From positions 8,050,811 through 8,114,810 of the forward strand of contig OU452229.1 in assembly GCA_911728455.2 (NCBI GenBank): 64,000 nt of DNA. The letters run 5' to 3'. This document shows, piece after piece, positions 55,001 to 58,345 of this stretch. The translations under genes and the position numbers were made by a program. The notes under the pieces were generated by a model that was given only the letters and a program-made list of their open reading frames with translations, did not search any database and was not told the DNA's origin. Position 1 is the stretch's first letter; every line of letters begins with the position of its first letter. This DNA comes from Marthasterias glacialis (lineage: Eukaryota > Echinodermata > Asteroidea > Forcipulatida > Asteriidae).

Positions 55001-57792
55001 GAGTGGGATGCAGCAGGGCTTGACTTACAGATGGACAATGGCAGGAGAATTCCAACAGGTAACCAGAAGAAATTTTCTGTAGAACTCAACGATTTGAGGT
55101 AATCTGTGACCATCTGTGAACAAACAAACAAAGACAAGCCCCCATTGGCTCCAGAGACGGTGGAATGACAATTTGTAAGTTGTCATTGGGACTTCAAGGA
55201 GCACAGGATCTGGTGGGTTGGAGTCTGTTTGATGAAGACTAATTTTGGGGGGAGTAGTTATTATTGTGAGCAGCCCATGTAGATGGTGACTTCTGTGGGT
55301 ACGGCTGGCTTGGTTCTATTTGTTGAAAAAAAAAACTCATCTAAAGCTGATGTTATTTTTCTTTATAACAAATACCAAGAATGCCATAGTAAGTCGATTC
55401 TGTGATACCCATCGGAAGTAAAGATGAAAGCTCTCCGAAGAAGCTTGATTGTATAAGCTCCTGTTACGTTGAGAACGGAAACTGCATCGGGATTTGGGAG
55501 TAAGCTTTCCCGAACCCGTATTTCTGTGAGTCAAATCTCTGTAATAGTTGTAAGGATCATGCTGACCAGACAGGCCTGGAATACGCAAAGATTTATAACG
55601 TGAATAGTCTATGCTATTGCGAGGATCACTAAGCCAGAATGACATTTGTTGGCGTGGGTAATGTTCTGGGCAAAAATATAAAACTTGTTCATTTTGGTGT
55701 AGAAAACCTGGTCCCACACTCATCAAAGGTGCAGGAATTCCTCCATTGTTGCAGGTGAAAATCTAGTCATGGGTCCGTGATTCACCAGGGCTGTGGTGAA
55801 AGTTGAAGAAGAACCAGTGGGGAATGTGGTGCGAGCACGCGCAGAAAATCCCTCCGAGTTATTAGTGGGGGAAGTGATTCCGTCAGAGTCTGTTGAATAT
55901 GTTGACTTTGGTTGTTGTGCCATGCCATCAAAGTTTCCCATTGATTACGGTCCAACGGAAACAAACATTGCAAGCTTTTTTTCCCCAGGAACAGAGACGA
56001 CAACGGAAACGTAAAGTGTGATCAATCGAAAGTCAAGGGTCTGTGGTTATTTCCCAAGATCTATATTTGTTCTTCTAAATGTTTTCTCTTTGGCTTTGGA
56101 TCTGACATCTTTTAATCTAATACTATTGGAAAAGAAGGCTCGATGATATCATCTTGTGTAACAATGATGACCGTTGAAAGTTACGTGTGCTTTGTTGCTA
56201 TGCTGATAAAAGGGAAAAAAAGGGGCAAGTTACAGTTTTCCTACATGGGCCGGTCATGCATGGTAAGAGCTACATCATAGGCTCTGTTCTTATTCAGTGG
56301 ATTATGTGCGCTTGAGCATTAGAAATACATATTGTAGGTAACAAAGGCTAGTATTTTTTGTAAAAGAAAATAATGTTCCATACATCTGCAGGCAGTCTCA
56401 AATGACTTTGTTCTAAATAAGGTTATATTCAAACAATTGATTAGCGTTGCACATAAAACTGGACTTTGGTCGTGGTGATCCTTTTGAGAAAAATGTATGG
56501 TTAAGTTTACATTTACTCTGGAGGGTCCAGAGTCCAGGGTTGGGAATGATGTCTCAAGAAGCTAAAATACTACCTGAAAAGTGGTACTTGTATTGCCAAA
56601 TTACGATATGTGAGTGCAAAGATACTTTTGTCGCTGGTGTGGTTGTACCCTAAATATTTGTAGTGCTGGTATAGACAAATCAATTTGGTTAGGGAAGCAC
56701 ACTGGTCCACATAATAAAAGGGTGAAGAAGACTGCAAGAATGGTGCCCATTGTTTAGTTAGGCAGACACTTTTCCAAACAAAAGATACATGAGGATAAGT
56801 TACGGAAGAGTAATGCAGTAGTATATCTGCAGAGAGCTATAGTCACAGTCAGGGTTTGCTGACCAGGTATACTGTGTGTACAGAAAATTCACCACTACAG
56901 CAGCTACAAAATCTAAATTTTTGTTCCTCTTTTTAGATGAGAAATATGCTACCAAAATATCCAGGCAATATCCGATAGAATCTTGATGCCTTGGTACTAC
57001 TAGTAGTATTTTATATATTTATTTTTATTTTTTTATTATGACAGAAAAATATCAGGTACAGGCACAGGAAATAACACAGTGAGTGGTGCAACCATTCGAT
57101 GGGGCCAAACATTGAAGTACAGTAGAAAAGAAATTCCTCTAAAAATTTCCTGAAACACATGACATAAATGATAGAATCTTGTGTCATATTGAAGCATTAT
57201 TACCCATGTGTTATTTCAGACACAGATGGGTCCATAGTTTACCTTCCTTCCGGTCTGCACCAGAAGTTCAAATAAAAATCAGTGATTTTCACTTTGATTT
57301 GCATTTATTATTTGTTTCAATAACTTGTTTATGTAAACCTTTATACGTTCACAAATACAATTGGTCTGTAGTTTTGGTGTGTGTAATTTTATTTTATTGC
57401 TTTTATAGTAGTAGTTGTTGGATGGTAGTAGTTGGATGGTTGAATAAACATTAACATTACATTAAGTACCAATAATTTCTCAATCAATTTTAGAGAACAA
57501 AGGAAGCGTGCAAGTTCTCATTTCAGATTTTCAGCAATGTAAGATTGGCAAAGAAAATGCTCCTGAAACTTCCTTGGTTTCGCTCCATGGTTATACCATG
57601 TATACTCAAAGACCACTATTCTGCTTACCTGATTTTGTGGTTTTCTGTCATCTTGTTCCGTTGTCGTGGAATTTTTTTTCCTAGATCTACTCTTTTCTTT
57701 ATGATGAGGCCTTTCATGTTTATCTGTATCCTGTAGCTGATTGTGAACATCCTTTTTCTTACTTCTAGTTTTATGCAGACTAGCAGGGGCTC
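880..57792 (-). CDS. DYNC2I1 (WDR60): Dynein-2 intermediate chain 1 (WDR60), partial, 22 exons
   Basis: This is a split gene for the cytoplasmic dynein-2 intermediate chain WDR60, which works in retrograde intraflagellar transport in cilia. Twenty-two exons were placed by hand on the minus strand. Every one has GT donor and AG acceptor dinucleotides, and all 21 junctions are phase-compatible, giving about 735 codons without a stop. The order is: lysine-rich N-terminal part (e1-e2), acidic patch ending NYDDDFE (e3), linker with [19 protein letters not shown] and [13 protein letters not shown] (e7-e8), then WD-type repeats ([51 protein letters not shown]). These match human WDR60 as I remember it, which is about 1,066 residues, so roughly the first quarter and the last 80 or so residues lie outside the window. 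No promoter or poly(A) site is visible. The identification is very secure; exon ends are inferred from splice signals and frame. Confidence 0.96.
1187..1232 (-). CDS. DYNC2I1 (WDR60): WDR60 exon e21
   Basis: The exon has 15 codons plus 1 nt: [15 protein letters not shown], a WD-repeat strand pair aligned with AGCSDGSIRLHQ in human. The acceptor is TTCTGCAG and the donor is GTAGGTAT. Confidence 0.94.
1738..1994 (-). mobile_element. Helitron-like 3' end, copy 1
   Basis: Read on the minus strand, a hairpin (GTGTTTGT / ACAAACAC, 1749-1766) is followed 7 nt later by CTAG and then T. This is the Helitron 3' signature (short hairpin, then CTRR, insertion before T). A second copy at 61763 has the same arrangement. 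The rest, up to the TIR element starting at 1995, includes one copy of a module repeated at 2794-2935. No 5' TC end was found. Confidence 0.55.
1995..2793 (+). mobile_element. 0.8-kb non-autonomous TIR element, copy 1
   Basis: The left end (CCGATTGCGCGACAATG, continuing to GTCACGTGA) is mirrored by the right end (TCACGTGAC ... TTGCGCAATTGG). Its whole length resembles 14590-15369. It has no coding capacity. About 140-bp related direct repeats (1855-1992 and 2794-2935) flank it, suggesting insertion into a tandem module of the surrounding Helitron-like sequence. Confidence 0.7.
2794..2935 (+). repeat. Flanking module duplicated from 1855-1992
   Basis: It shares GAAGTAAAGGTCAAA, GGTCATGC, GCTACAAATG and TACAAAGAT in the same order and spacing with the stretch left of the 0.8-kb element. 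Confidence 0.65.
2936..3797. other. Intronic stretch without a gene
   Basis: It contains a short relic of the 0.8-kb element end near 3568-3587 (CGCAATTGGTCTATT) and overlapping open frames on both strands at 3103-3560 that look like neither host exons nor a known family. Confidence 0.45.
3802..4081. mobile_element. 280-bp TTAA-flanked MITE
   Basis: TTAA at 3798-3801 and 4082-4085 brackets inverted ends CACGTTGACTGCC and GGCAGTCAAGGTG (one mismatch). TTAA target duplication with CA/CC termini is the piggyBac pattern. Inside, ACTACGAGTATACTCA occurs twice. There is no coding capacity. Confidence 0.8.
4768..4826 (-). CDS. DYNC2I1 (WDR60): WDR60 exon e20 (WD repeat)
   Basis: The exon carries 2 nt plus 19 codons: [19 protein letters not shown] (family: DFSPFGEPIFL). 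The acceptor is CTTGTAAAG and the donor is GTAAGTTT. Confidence 0.94.
5069..5132 (-). CDS. DYNC2I1 (WDR60): WDR60 exon e19
   Basis: The exon has 21 codons plus 1 nt: [20 protein letters not shown], ending in I. It corresponds to the family's GLISHGTRQDLRVAPK segment. It is too short to stand out as an ORF and is overlaid by an unrelated open frame on the other strand. The acceptor is TAAAACAG and the donor is GTATTAAC. Confidence 0.93.
5845..6215 (+). repeat. Interspersed repeat R1, copy 1
   Basis: It shares CCATTGAGC, CAATGGTGG, CAAAAGGACAAAGGTCTG and GTATTCACGTCA in order with 49783-50105, and is the reverse complement of much of 45960-46175. A shorter piece is at 34135-34200. No ends could be defined. 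Confidence 0.7.
6471..6552 (-). CDS. DYNC2I1 (WDR60): WDR60 exon e18
   Basis: The exon carries 1 nt plus 27 codons: [13 protein letters not shown], then [14 protein letters not shown] (family: FLPSDPNHFIIGTD). Two acceptors are possible. The upstream TATTTAG at 6614 would leave 4 nt at the junction with e17 and break the frame, so I chose AAATACAG at 6553, which restores it. The donor is GTAAGAAT. Confidence 0.9.
7158..7714. mobile_element. Foldback element with about 132-bp inverted arms
   Basis: The arms 7158-7289 and 7580-7714 are inverted copies with few differences (shared TGATTATATCTACTTTGCTA, GAACTTGTCT, GAATTCGGGAGACAAC). The roughly 290-bp centre contains the hammerhead-like motif at 7401-7444. 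There is no open frame of note. A non-autonomous relative of Penelope-type elements is possible but unproven. Confidence 0.8.
7401..7444 (+). ncRNA. Hammerhead-ribozyme-like motif, copy A
   Basis: Stem I GUCUC (7401-7405) pairs with GAGAC (7440-7444). The core CUGACGA is at 7406-7412, with one extra U at 7413. Stem II is GACUAG (7414-7419) with CUAGUC (7426-7431), loop AGCAGG. GAAA is at 7432-7435 and the cleavage-type UC at 7438-7439. Segment ACGU (7435-7438) is self-complementary, so stem III could form only between two molecules. Activity is inference; the extra nucleotide is a departure from the classical core. Confidence 0.5.
8739..8805 (-). CDS. DYNC2I1 (WDR60): WDR60 exon e17
   Basis: The exon carries 2 nt, 21 codons and 2 nt: [19 protein letters not shown]. 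It continues e16 exactly as in the family (DLG then LVPxGxVKL). The acceptor is ATCCTCCAG and the donor is GTATGTAT. Confidence 0.94.
8845..9662. mobile_element. 818-bp TTAA-flanked element (Kolobok- or piggyBac-like)
   Basis: TTAA at 8841-8844 and 9663-9666 flanks inverted ends AGATGCATTGTCCGATTT and AAATCGAACAATGCATCT (one mismatch in 18). The purine-purine start fits Kolobok better than piggyBac. Open frames inside (9043-9480) look non-coding. Confidence 0.8.
10080..10375 (+). other. GC-rich island, possible retroelement 5' end
   Basis: It stands out from the AT-rich surroundings with GGGCGCCGCCATG and G/T-rich runs, and is open in several overlapping frames. It resembles LINE 5' regions in composition only, and no protein domain is recognisable. 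Confidence 0.25.
10376..12509. other. Intron stretch: homopurine runs and a G-rich block
   Basis: It holds an A/G-rich run near 11762-11812, a C-run at 11943-11953, and a G-rich cluster at 12370-12420 (G6, G4, G5, G3, G6 runs) that could form a quadruplex. No gene or defined transposon ends were found. Confidence 0.4.
12510..12667 (+). repeat. Hairpin MITE relative of 44469-44685
   Basis: CTGAGTGCCCCTGCAAATTA, CCTAGCGGGTGCGGCGCAAAG and CCCGCTAG parallel the 44.5-kb element in order. The terminal GCGGGTGCGGCGCAAAGTGC block can fold with the following CCCGCTAG. Confidence 0.55.
13100..13795 (+). repeat. Interspersed repeat R2, copy 1
   Basis: The left end (GTAAAAGTTG, ATAGATGATGACC, CTATAAATGAA) matches 51249-51320. 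The right end (TTTCAATGTTAACACCAT, CTTTGTTGTCA, GATGAAGAG-like) matches 52664-52792. The second copy is split by a TTAA element. Confidence 0.55.
14099..14150 (-). CDS. DYNC2I1 (WDR60): WDR60 exon e16
   Basis: The exon has 17 codons plus 1 nt: [17 protein letters not shown]. It is strongly like the VVVELPKADIAGSISDL block of the family. The acceptor is ATCCTTCAG and the donor is GTAAGTTG. Confidence 0.95.
14590..15369 (+). mobile_element. 0.8-kb non-autonomous TIR element, copy 2
   Basis: The ends TAGACCGATTGCGCGACCAA and TAATTGGTCTA, with internal CATGTGAC, are inverted. The interior matches 1995-2793 over its length (for example TTTTCAAGACTTGCTG and GGCTTTATTCAGCCACT). This copy better preserves the extreme termini. 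There is no coding capacity. Confidence 0.75.
15370..16163. other. Intron stretch with an ACG microsatellite
   Basis: A short (CGA)n run lies at about 16006-16027. The rest shows no gene or repeat that I recognise. Confidence 0.5.
16164..16228 (-). CDS. DYNC2I1 (WDR60): WDR60 exon e15 (WD repeat)
   Basis: The exon carries 2 nt plus 21 codons: [20 protein letters not shown] and then W. The acceptor is TTTGACAG and the donor is GTAAGTTT. It joins in phase 0 to e16 to make [11 protein letters not shown]. Confidence 0.95.
16972..17197 (-). CDS. DYNC2I1 (WDR60): WDR60 exon e14 (WD repeat)
   Basis: The exon has 75 codons plus 1 nt and opens [14 protein letters not shown], a canonical WD strand joined in frame to AFAGT of e13. 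The rest is a longer, less conserved loop. The acceptor is GATCACAG and the donor is GTATGTAA. Confidence 0.95.
17535..17870. repeat. About 140-bp tandem repeat, 2.3 copies
   Basis: GGAGTTAC(T/G)GTCC recurs at 17574 and 17712 and, degraded, at 17853. Each is followed by ATTTACCT, AACTCACCAC and GACCTTGACC. A pair of GAAG(C/T)TGAAGTGA modules about 245 bp apart follows (18080, 18330). Confidence 0.7.
18495..18570 (-). CDS. DYNC2I1 (WDR60): WDR60 exon e13 (WD repeat)
   Basis: The exon carries 1 nt plus 25 codons: [20 protein letters not shown] and then AFAGT. It aligns with a conserved WDR60 strand pair. The acceptor is TTATTCCAG and the donor is GTAAGTGC. Confidence 0.95.
18860..18930 (-). 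CDS. DYNC2I1 (WDR60): WDR60 exon e12 (WD repeat)
   Basis: The exon has 23 codons plus 2 nt, containing the WD-repeat end strand [15 protein letters not shown]. The acceptor is AAATTTAG and the donor is GTAAGTTC. It is separated from e11 by a 5.3-kb intron full of repeat debris. Confidence 0.94.
19211..19507 (-). pseudogene. LINE reverse-transcriptase fragment
   Basis: The open frame contains [20 protein letters not shown] preceded by VSKLIK. This is the N-terminal reverse-transcriptase block typical of CR1/L2/Jockey-type LINEs (SPSKSCDLDPIPTxLLK). After this the similarity ends in a changed frame, and no YxDD motif is present. It is a short decayed insertion in the intron between e11 and e12. 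Confidence 0.7.
19799..21268 (-). pseudogene. Decayed coding-like remnant, unrecognised
   Basis: Several adjacent minus-strand frames with protein-like composition (for example [20 protein letters not shown], then [20 protein letters not shown] ending in an arginine-rich run) lie in a stretch richer in GC than its surroundings. Frameshifts and stops separate them. The arrangement recalls gag-like ORFs of DIRS-type retroelements, but no diagnostic motif is present; an unrelated retrocopy is also possible. Confidence 0.3.
21269..22640. other. Intron stretch, nothing recognised
   Basis: There are AT-rich open frames (21284-21655, 22034-22400) without domain character. No defined ends or repeats were found. 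Confidence 0.45.
22650..22940 (+). repeat. About 200-bp tandem duplication, diverged
   Basis: AATATTCTATACCACCAGTAGATA...CCTGCTGCAATTTG at 22668-22705 recurs as CATACTATACTATCAGCAGATAACCTGCTGCGATGTG at 22866-22902. In both copies a shared TCAACC(T/C)(G/A)GGGA segment follows. Confidence 0.55.
23409..23514. mobile_element. 106-bp palindromic MITE
   Basis: It has perfect 14-bp inverted ends, GTGGATTTCACAAA and TTTGTGAAATCCAC. The interior is made of repeated ACTAGTCCTAAC-type units in both orientations. This GTGGATTTCACAAA family is familiar to me from invertebrate genomes. Confidence 0.75.
24277..24353 (-). CDS. DYNC2I1 (WDR60): WDR60 exon e11 (start of WD region)
   Basis: The exon carries 2 nt plus 25 codons ([20 protein letters not shown]), a WD-repeat style F-H-P strand. 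The acceptor is ATATTAAG and the donor is GTAAGTAA. Confidence 0.92.
24484..24610 (-). CDS. DYNC2I1 (WDR60): WDR60 exon e10
   Basis: The exon has 42 codons plus 1 nt: VMNAVIEES at the start and [11 protein letters not shown] at the end (human has QLNTSLPFLQ here). The acceptor is TGCATTAG and the donor is GTAGTTAA. The 659-bp upstream intron is largely filled by two SINE copies. Confidence 0.93.
24690..24875 (-). mobile_element. tRNA-derived SINE, copy 1
   Basis: On the minus strand the head reads TGGTGGTCTAGTGGTTAAGA (A box), then GTGGGTTCGAATCCCACC (B box), with normal tRNA spacing and closest to tRNA-Glu. The body then has CACTGAGTATACAGTG and CATCGGTGTAAGGCAAATTG. It lies in the intron between e9 and e10 next to a second copy. 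Confidence 0.85.
24950..25145 (-). mobile_element. tRNA-derived SINE, copy 2
   Basis: It has the same head (GGTCTAGTGGTTAAGACATC) and B box (GGGTTCGAATCCCACC) as copy 1, and the same CATCGGTGTAAGGC tail, but a deletion between B box and tail. The flanking GGCCCCTCGTCA segment is repeated beyond it. Confidence 0.83.
25270..25364 (-). CDS. DYNC2I1 (WDR60): WDR60 exon e9
   Basis: The exon carries 2 nt plus 31 codons, ending [16 protein letters not shown]. It corresponds to the helix before the WD domain. The acceptor is TCTCATCAG and the donor is GTCAGTTA. Confidence 0.92.
25570..25680 (+). repeat. Left terminal inverted repeat and transposase promoter region
   Basis: It shares GAGGTYTTACAG, then GCCATMTTGYCGGTCA 45-48 bp further in, then a GCGGTGAC segment with the right end in inverted order. 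GCCATCTTG is a YY1-type element. It sits about 120 bp before the transposase ATG. Confidence 0.65.
25736..28046 (+). pseudogene. THAP-domain DDE transposase of ISL2EU, broken
   Basis: The first exon starts at 25736 with [19 protein letters not shown] and FYRFP and WIRAV: the C-x3-C, F..FP and W of a THAP zinc finger. A second exon after TTCTTTTCAG (26838) gives [13 protein letters not shown], the usual THAP end. The THAP CxxH half was not found between them. A linker/coiled-coil follows, then a helix-turn-helix-like part ([28 protein letters not shown]) and the catalytic-domain region ([59 protein letters not shown]) typical of DDE_Tnp_4. The breaks are in-frame stops at 26975-26977 and 27418-27420 and a frameshift near 27230. 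Confidence 0.88.
28047..28239. other. 3' flank of transposase
   Basis: The sequence reads on in other frames as [14 protein letters not shown]-like peptide. This suggests the last codons of the transposase continue past a small frameshift after 28040. Nothing else was noted. Confidence 0.4.
28240..28375 (+). mobile_element. tRNA-derived SINE, copy 3 (5' truncated)
   Basis: The B box GTGGGTTCGAGTCCCACT and the family tail ACTGAGTATACGGTG followed by CATGTCGGTGAAAGGC are in plus orientation. The A-box half is missing. It lies between the two ISL2EU genes. Confidence 0.75.
28493..28961. mobile_element. Foldback element in the ISL2EU spacer
   Basis: The arms 28493-28622 and 28847-28961 are inverted copies (shared TAGTGTACTACACAAACAGC, ACCACCACTGACT, AGACCAGCGAGCTGC, ACCAGTTCG). 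The unpaired centre is about 220 bp. There is no coding capacity. It interrupts the spacer and not a gene. Confidence 0.8.
29372..33048 (-). pseudogene. SWIM/YqaJ nuclease of ISL2EU, broken
   Basis: Exons in transcript order: 32713-33048 ([53 protein letters not shown]); 31893-31964 (VKHSQ start, end uncertain); about 31104-31490 with a SWIM finger ([15 protein letters not shown]); about 30911-31125 ([16 protein letters not shown]); 30408-30595 ([20 protein letters not shown]); 29372-29958 with the YqaJ core ([27 protein letters not shown], then [20 protein letters not shown]). The PDG aspartate and ExK of the lambda-exonuclease fold are retained. I chose the start at 33048 (MVSLKLSAE) over an earlier in-frame ATG at 33090 whose added residues are hydrophobic and not family-like. 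Frame changes near 31440, 31120 and 29880 make it non-functional as read. Confidence 0.85.
33199..33298 (-). repeat. Right terminal inverted repeat and nuclease promoter region
   Basis: It mirrors the left end: GAGGTTTTACAG, GCCATATTGTCGGTCA and TGCGGTGACACAACAAAC on the minus strand. A YY1-type GCCATATTG is again present upstream of the nuclease start. Confidence 0.65.
33299..35524. other. Intron stretch between ISL2EU and exon e8
   Basis: It contains an R1 fragment (34135-34200) and a minus-strand coding-like patch at 34464-34890 with an acidic serine run ([20 protein letters not shown]) and cysteine-bearing frames, broken by frameshifts. I do not recognise it with confidence. No intact gene is present. 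Confidence 0.4.
35525..35630 (-). CDS. DYNC2I1 (WDR60): WDR60 exon e8
   Basis: The exon has 35 codons plus 1 nt, with [20 protein letters not shown]. This is one of the most diagnostic WDR60 blocks (DIQTEEIET..VWTQHP in human). The acceptor is TTTGTGCAG and the donor is GTAATGGT. The next intron (25365-35524) carries the ISL2EU transposon. Confidence 0.96.
35631..38148. other. Intron stretch, nothing firmly recognised
   Basis: A TTAAAGAGACACTACAAGC start at 36837 resembles one end of a TTAA-type element, but I could not find a matching opposite end. The rest is plain AT-rich intron. Confidence 0.4.
38149..38378 (-). CDS. DYNC2I1 (WDR60): WDR60 exon e7 (conserved linker)
   Basis: The exon carries 2 nt plus 76 codons, with [32 protein letters not shown] and [15 protein letters not shown]. 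These match the conserved pre-WD segment of WDR60, which in the human protein reads similarly around a leucine/isoleucine-aspartate motif and an NTKQ end. The acceptor is GTTTATAG and the donor is GTAAGACT. Confidence 0.95.
38517..38640. repeat. 66-bp tandem duplication
   Basis: GTTTAAA(C/A)TAGC(T/C)TGCTTTATT, then CTTCTAGTACAG(G/A)CAATAT, occurs at 38517 and again at 38583. Confidence 0.8.
39646..40199. repeat. Purine tract (GGAGAA/GGAGAT)n, about 550 bp
   Basis: The plus strand is almost pure A/G with occasional T: hexamers GGAGAA, GGAGAT and GGAGGA arranged in higher-order blocks. On the host transcript (minus strand) it is a long UCUCC/UUCUCC pyrimidine tract, within the intron after microexon e6. 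It is open in many frames only because of the repeat. Confidence 0.97.
40200..40281. repeat. (AAAC)n microsatellite
   Basis: About 20 copies of the tetranucleotide directly abut the purine tract. On the transcript strand it is (GUUU)n, just upstream of the pyrimidine tract. Confidence 0.97.
40495..40519 (-). CDS. DYNC2I1 (WDR60): WDR60 exon e6 (25-nt microexon)
   Basis: This microexon encodes TSASSKSS plus 1 nt. It is supported by the TTTTTCCGCAG acceptor, the GTAAGTTT donor, and the fact that it alone reconciles the phase of e5 (0) with e7 (2 nt of a split codon). Skipping it would shift the frame. A long polypyrimidine tract on the transcript strand lies about 0.2 kb downstream. Confidence 0.8.
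41383..41457 (-). CDS. DYNC2I1 (WDR60): WDR60 exon e5
   Basis: The exon has 25 codons in phase 0, including [17 protein letters not shown], predicted helical. It corresponds to the IQ-rich helix that follows the acidic patch in the family. The acceptor is TTATCACAG. I chose donor GTAGTAGG because it keeps phase 0 into e6; a GT eleven bases further upstream would break the frame. Confidence 0.85.
42383..42448 (-). CDS. DYNC2I1 (WDR60): WDR60 exon e4 (acidic)
   Basis: The exon has 22 codons in phase 0, beginning [16 protein letters not shown]. It extends the acidic patch of e3. The acceptor is CTTCTCTAG and the donor is GTAAGGAA. Confidence 0.87.
42449..44468. other. Intron stretch, nothing recognised
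   Basis: A run of TGATGACATCA-type short inverted motifs lies near 42746-42792. There is no gene and no defined transposon end. Confidence 0.45.
44469..44685. mobile_element. Nested-hairpin MITE
   Basis: Two outer blocks, ACTAGCAGGATGCCGCACTT (44531) and AGCAGGTGCCGCACAAAGTG (44650), each fold on themselves. Between them GTATTGTGTGCGTATGAAAT pairs with the ACATTTCCTACACACACAAT side. The result is a palindrome of palindromes with similar open frames on both strands. Related to 12510-12667. Confidence 0.7.
45250..45327 (-). CDS. DYNC2I1 (WDR60): WDR60 exon e3 (acidic patch)
   Basis: The exon has 26 codons in phase 0 and ends [10 protein letters not shown]. The NYDDDFE block is characteristic of WDR60 just upstream of the linker region. 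The acceptor is TACTACAG and the donor is GTACATGG. Confidence 0.9.
45960..46175 (-). repeat. Interspersed repeat R1, copy 2 (inverted)
   Basis: The complement reads CAATGATGGCAGCCTAT, GGACAAAGGTCTGG, CCTGGAAAAAGGGAGATTT and GTCCCTCTTTGTACAG, in the order found at 5878-6040. Confidence 0.7.
46180..47442. other. Intron stretch, nothing recognised
   Basis: There are no host exons between e3 and e2 here. Small open frames (46417-46751) show no domain character. Confidence 0.45.
47580..47621 (-). ncRNA. Hammerhead-ribozyme-like motif, copy B' (minus arm)
   Basis: This is the exact mirror of copy B in the other palindrome arm, read on the minus strand. The two motifs point away from the palindrome centre. 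The minus copy is in sense with the host pre-mRNA. Confidence 0.5.
47628..47669 (+). ncRNA. Hammerhead-ribozyme-like motif, copy B (plus arm)
   Basis: Stem I is UCUC/GAGA (47628-47631, 47666-47669). The core CUGAAGA is at 47632-47638, with extra C at 47639. Stem II is GAUCAG/CUGUUC (47640-47645, 47652-47657; one U-U mismatch). GAAA is at 47658-47661, then CGUC. ACGU is again self-complementary. Confidence 0.5.
47772..49240. other. Intron stretch, nothing recognised
   Basis: It contains a CTTCTGGTTCAAACAGGAAGTTA inverted motif at about 47849. No gene or defined element is present. Confidence 0.4.
49250..49600 (+). repeat. Interspersed repeat R3, copy 1
   Basis: CCAGTTGCCACCAGGATTCT, CTGTCCCCCTGGCTGGATTC and AGCGGAATTGCTGGAAT at 49493-49563 are inverted relative to 58206-58335. 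A shorter upstream piece (TCGGAATTGCAGGAATCATT) repeats the end. Confidence 0.7.
49783..50105 (+). repeat. Interspersed repeat R1, copy 3
   Basis: CCATTGAGCTGAAATACAAT, CAATGGTGGAAGCCTATTG, CAAAAGGACAAAGGTCTG and GTGTATTCACGTCA follow the order of copy 1. A further stretch to CTGGTTAAAA is also shared. Confidence 0.7.
51205..52800 (+). repeat. Interspersed repeat R2, copy 2 (split)
   Basis: The left part (51205-51677) and right part (52524-52800) each match an end of 13100-13795. The TTAA-flanked element 51678-52523 lies between them. Confidence 0.5.
51678..52523. mobile_element. 846-bp TTAA-flanked element (piggyBac-like, non-autonomous)
   Basis: TTAA at 51674-51677 and 52524-52527 flanks inverted CCCTTTAG ... 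CTAAAGGG ends. A CCC start after TTAA is the piggyBac pattern. Interior open frames (51851-52227) are not transposase-like. Confidence 0.8.
53130..53309 (-). CDS. DYNC2I1 (WDR60): WDR60 exon e2
   Basis: This exon has 60 codons (180 bp, phase 0 at both ends) and contains [19 protein letters not shown]. It is rich in K, E and Q and continues the charged N-terminal region. The acceptor is AATCACAG and the donor is GTAAGGAC. Conservation in this part of the family is low, so assignment rests on phase, splice sites and composition. Confidence 0.8.
54471..54870 (+). pseudogene. Penelope-like reverse-transcriptase remnant
   Basis: The open frame includes [20 protein letters not shown], then [19 protein letters not shown], and further on, in another frame, [20 protein letters not shown]. 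These match the stretch after the YxDD box in Penelope-like elements (HPTIKFT..., VNFLDVTV, LYxKPTDTH, PLVxTY), as I recall the family. The YxDD box itself and the GIY-YIG endonuclease are not visible. It is decayed by substitutions and frameshifts. Confidence 0.55.
55337..55941 (-). pseudogene. Two adjoining coding-like frames, unrecognised
   Basis: Frame 55723-55941 begins [20 protein letters not shown] and is S/T/P-rich. Frame 55337-55726 contains [20 protein letters not shown] and an RSQRN end. They abut with a small frame change. Composition is protein-like in an otherwise stop-rich intron, but I recognise no domain; a retrocopy or transposon remnant is possible. Confidence 0.25.
55942..57628. 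other. Intron stretch, nothing recognised
   Basis: Plain AT-rich sequence upstream (in transcript order) of e2. No exon consistent with the phase of e1 and e2 is needed or seen. Confidence 0.5.
57629..57792 (-). CDS. DYNC2I1 (WDR60): WDR60 exon e1 in window (N-terminal charged region)
   Basis: The 164-bp exon carries 2 nt of a split codon plus 54 codons, and includes [20 protein letters not shown]. The acceptor is ATTTACAG and the donor is GTAAGCAG. This very basic, low-complexity stretch fits the disordered, charged N-terminal part of the family. The 2-nt start phase shows that at least one upstream exon exists. I found none between 57793 and the right edge of the window. Confidence 0.85.
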
Positions 57793-57919
57793 CTGTAAAT
57801 ATCAGAAGAGTATCACAAATGCACAGTAAATGAACACCTATAAAATCTACCCAATAAATTCTTCAAAAAGGAAAACAATACCTGGCAATGCAATAAAGCT
57901 GTTATTATTGTGTTTTACC

Positions 57920-58095
57920 CATACACTGTAAAATACTGTACAATGTATTGTATTGATACTTTCCCAAGTCCTGTGAAAAAAATCAACAGGCATACTACAT
58001 GGGTGGAATTCGAATCAACGAACTTTGTCATTCTAGAGCAGATGTTTCACTACCACCGTGCTTACCTGGTAGCCAGAGGCAGTTTGAATCCTATA
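57920..58095 (-). mobile_element. tRNA-derived SINE, copy 4 (degraded)
   Basis: GGTGGAATTCGAATCAACGA corresponds to the complement of a damaged B box. AGAGCAGATGTTTCACTACC matches the tRNA-like head seen at 24820, and CACTGTAAAATACTGT the tail. Confidence 0.6.
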
Positions 58096-58199
58096 TTTCA
58101 GCAGTGGGTACAGCAATGGTTTTAATAGATGTTCAATTTGTATCGGGATAAAGAATATTATTTGTGTTTTAACATTTAAAAAAGATCTATTAAGCTTCT

Positions 58200-58345
58200 G
58201 TTACTTAACCAGTTGGTGCCGGATGACCTGTTACCAGCAAGTACTCTCAAAGAAAAATGATTCCGGCAATTCCGCCTAAAGAATCCCGCCAGGGGGACGG
58301 GGAAAAAAAAGAATCCCAGCGGCAACTGGTTATACCATAAAATAA
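58200..58345 (-). repeat. Interspersed repeat R3, copy 2
   Basis: GATTCCGGCAATTCCGCCTA, AGAATCCCGCCAGGGGGACG and CAGCGGCAACTGGTTA are the complement of 49493-49563. Confidence 0.7.
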
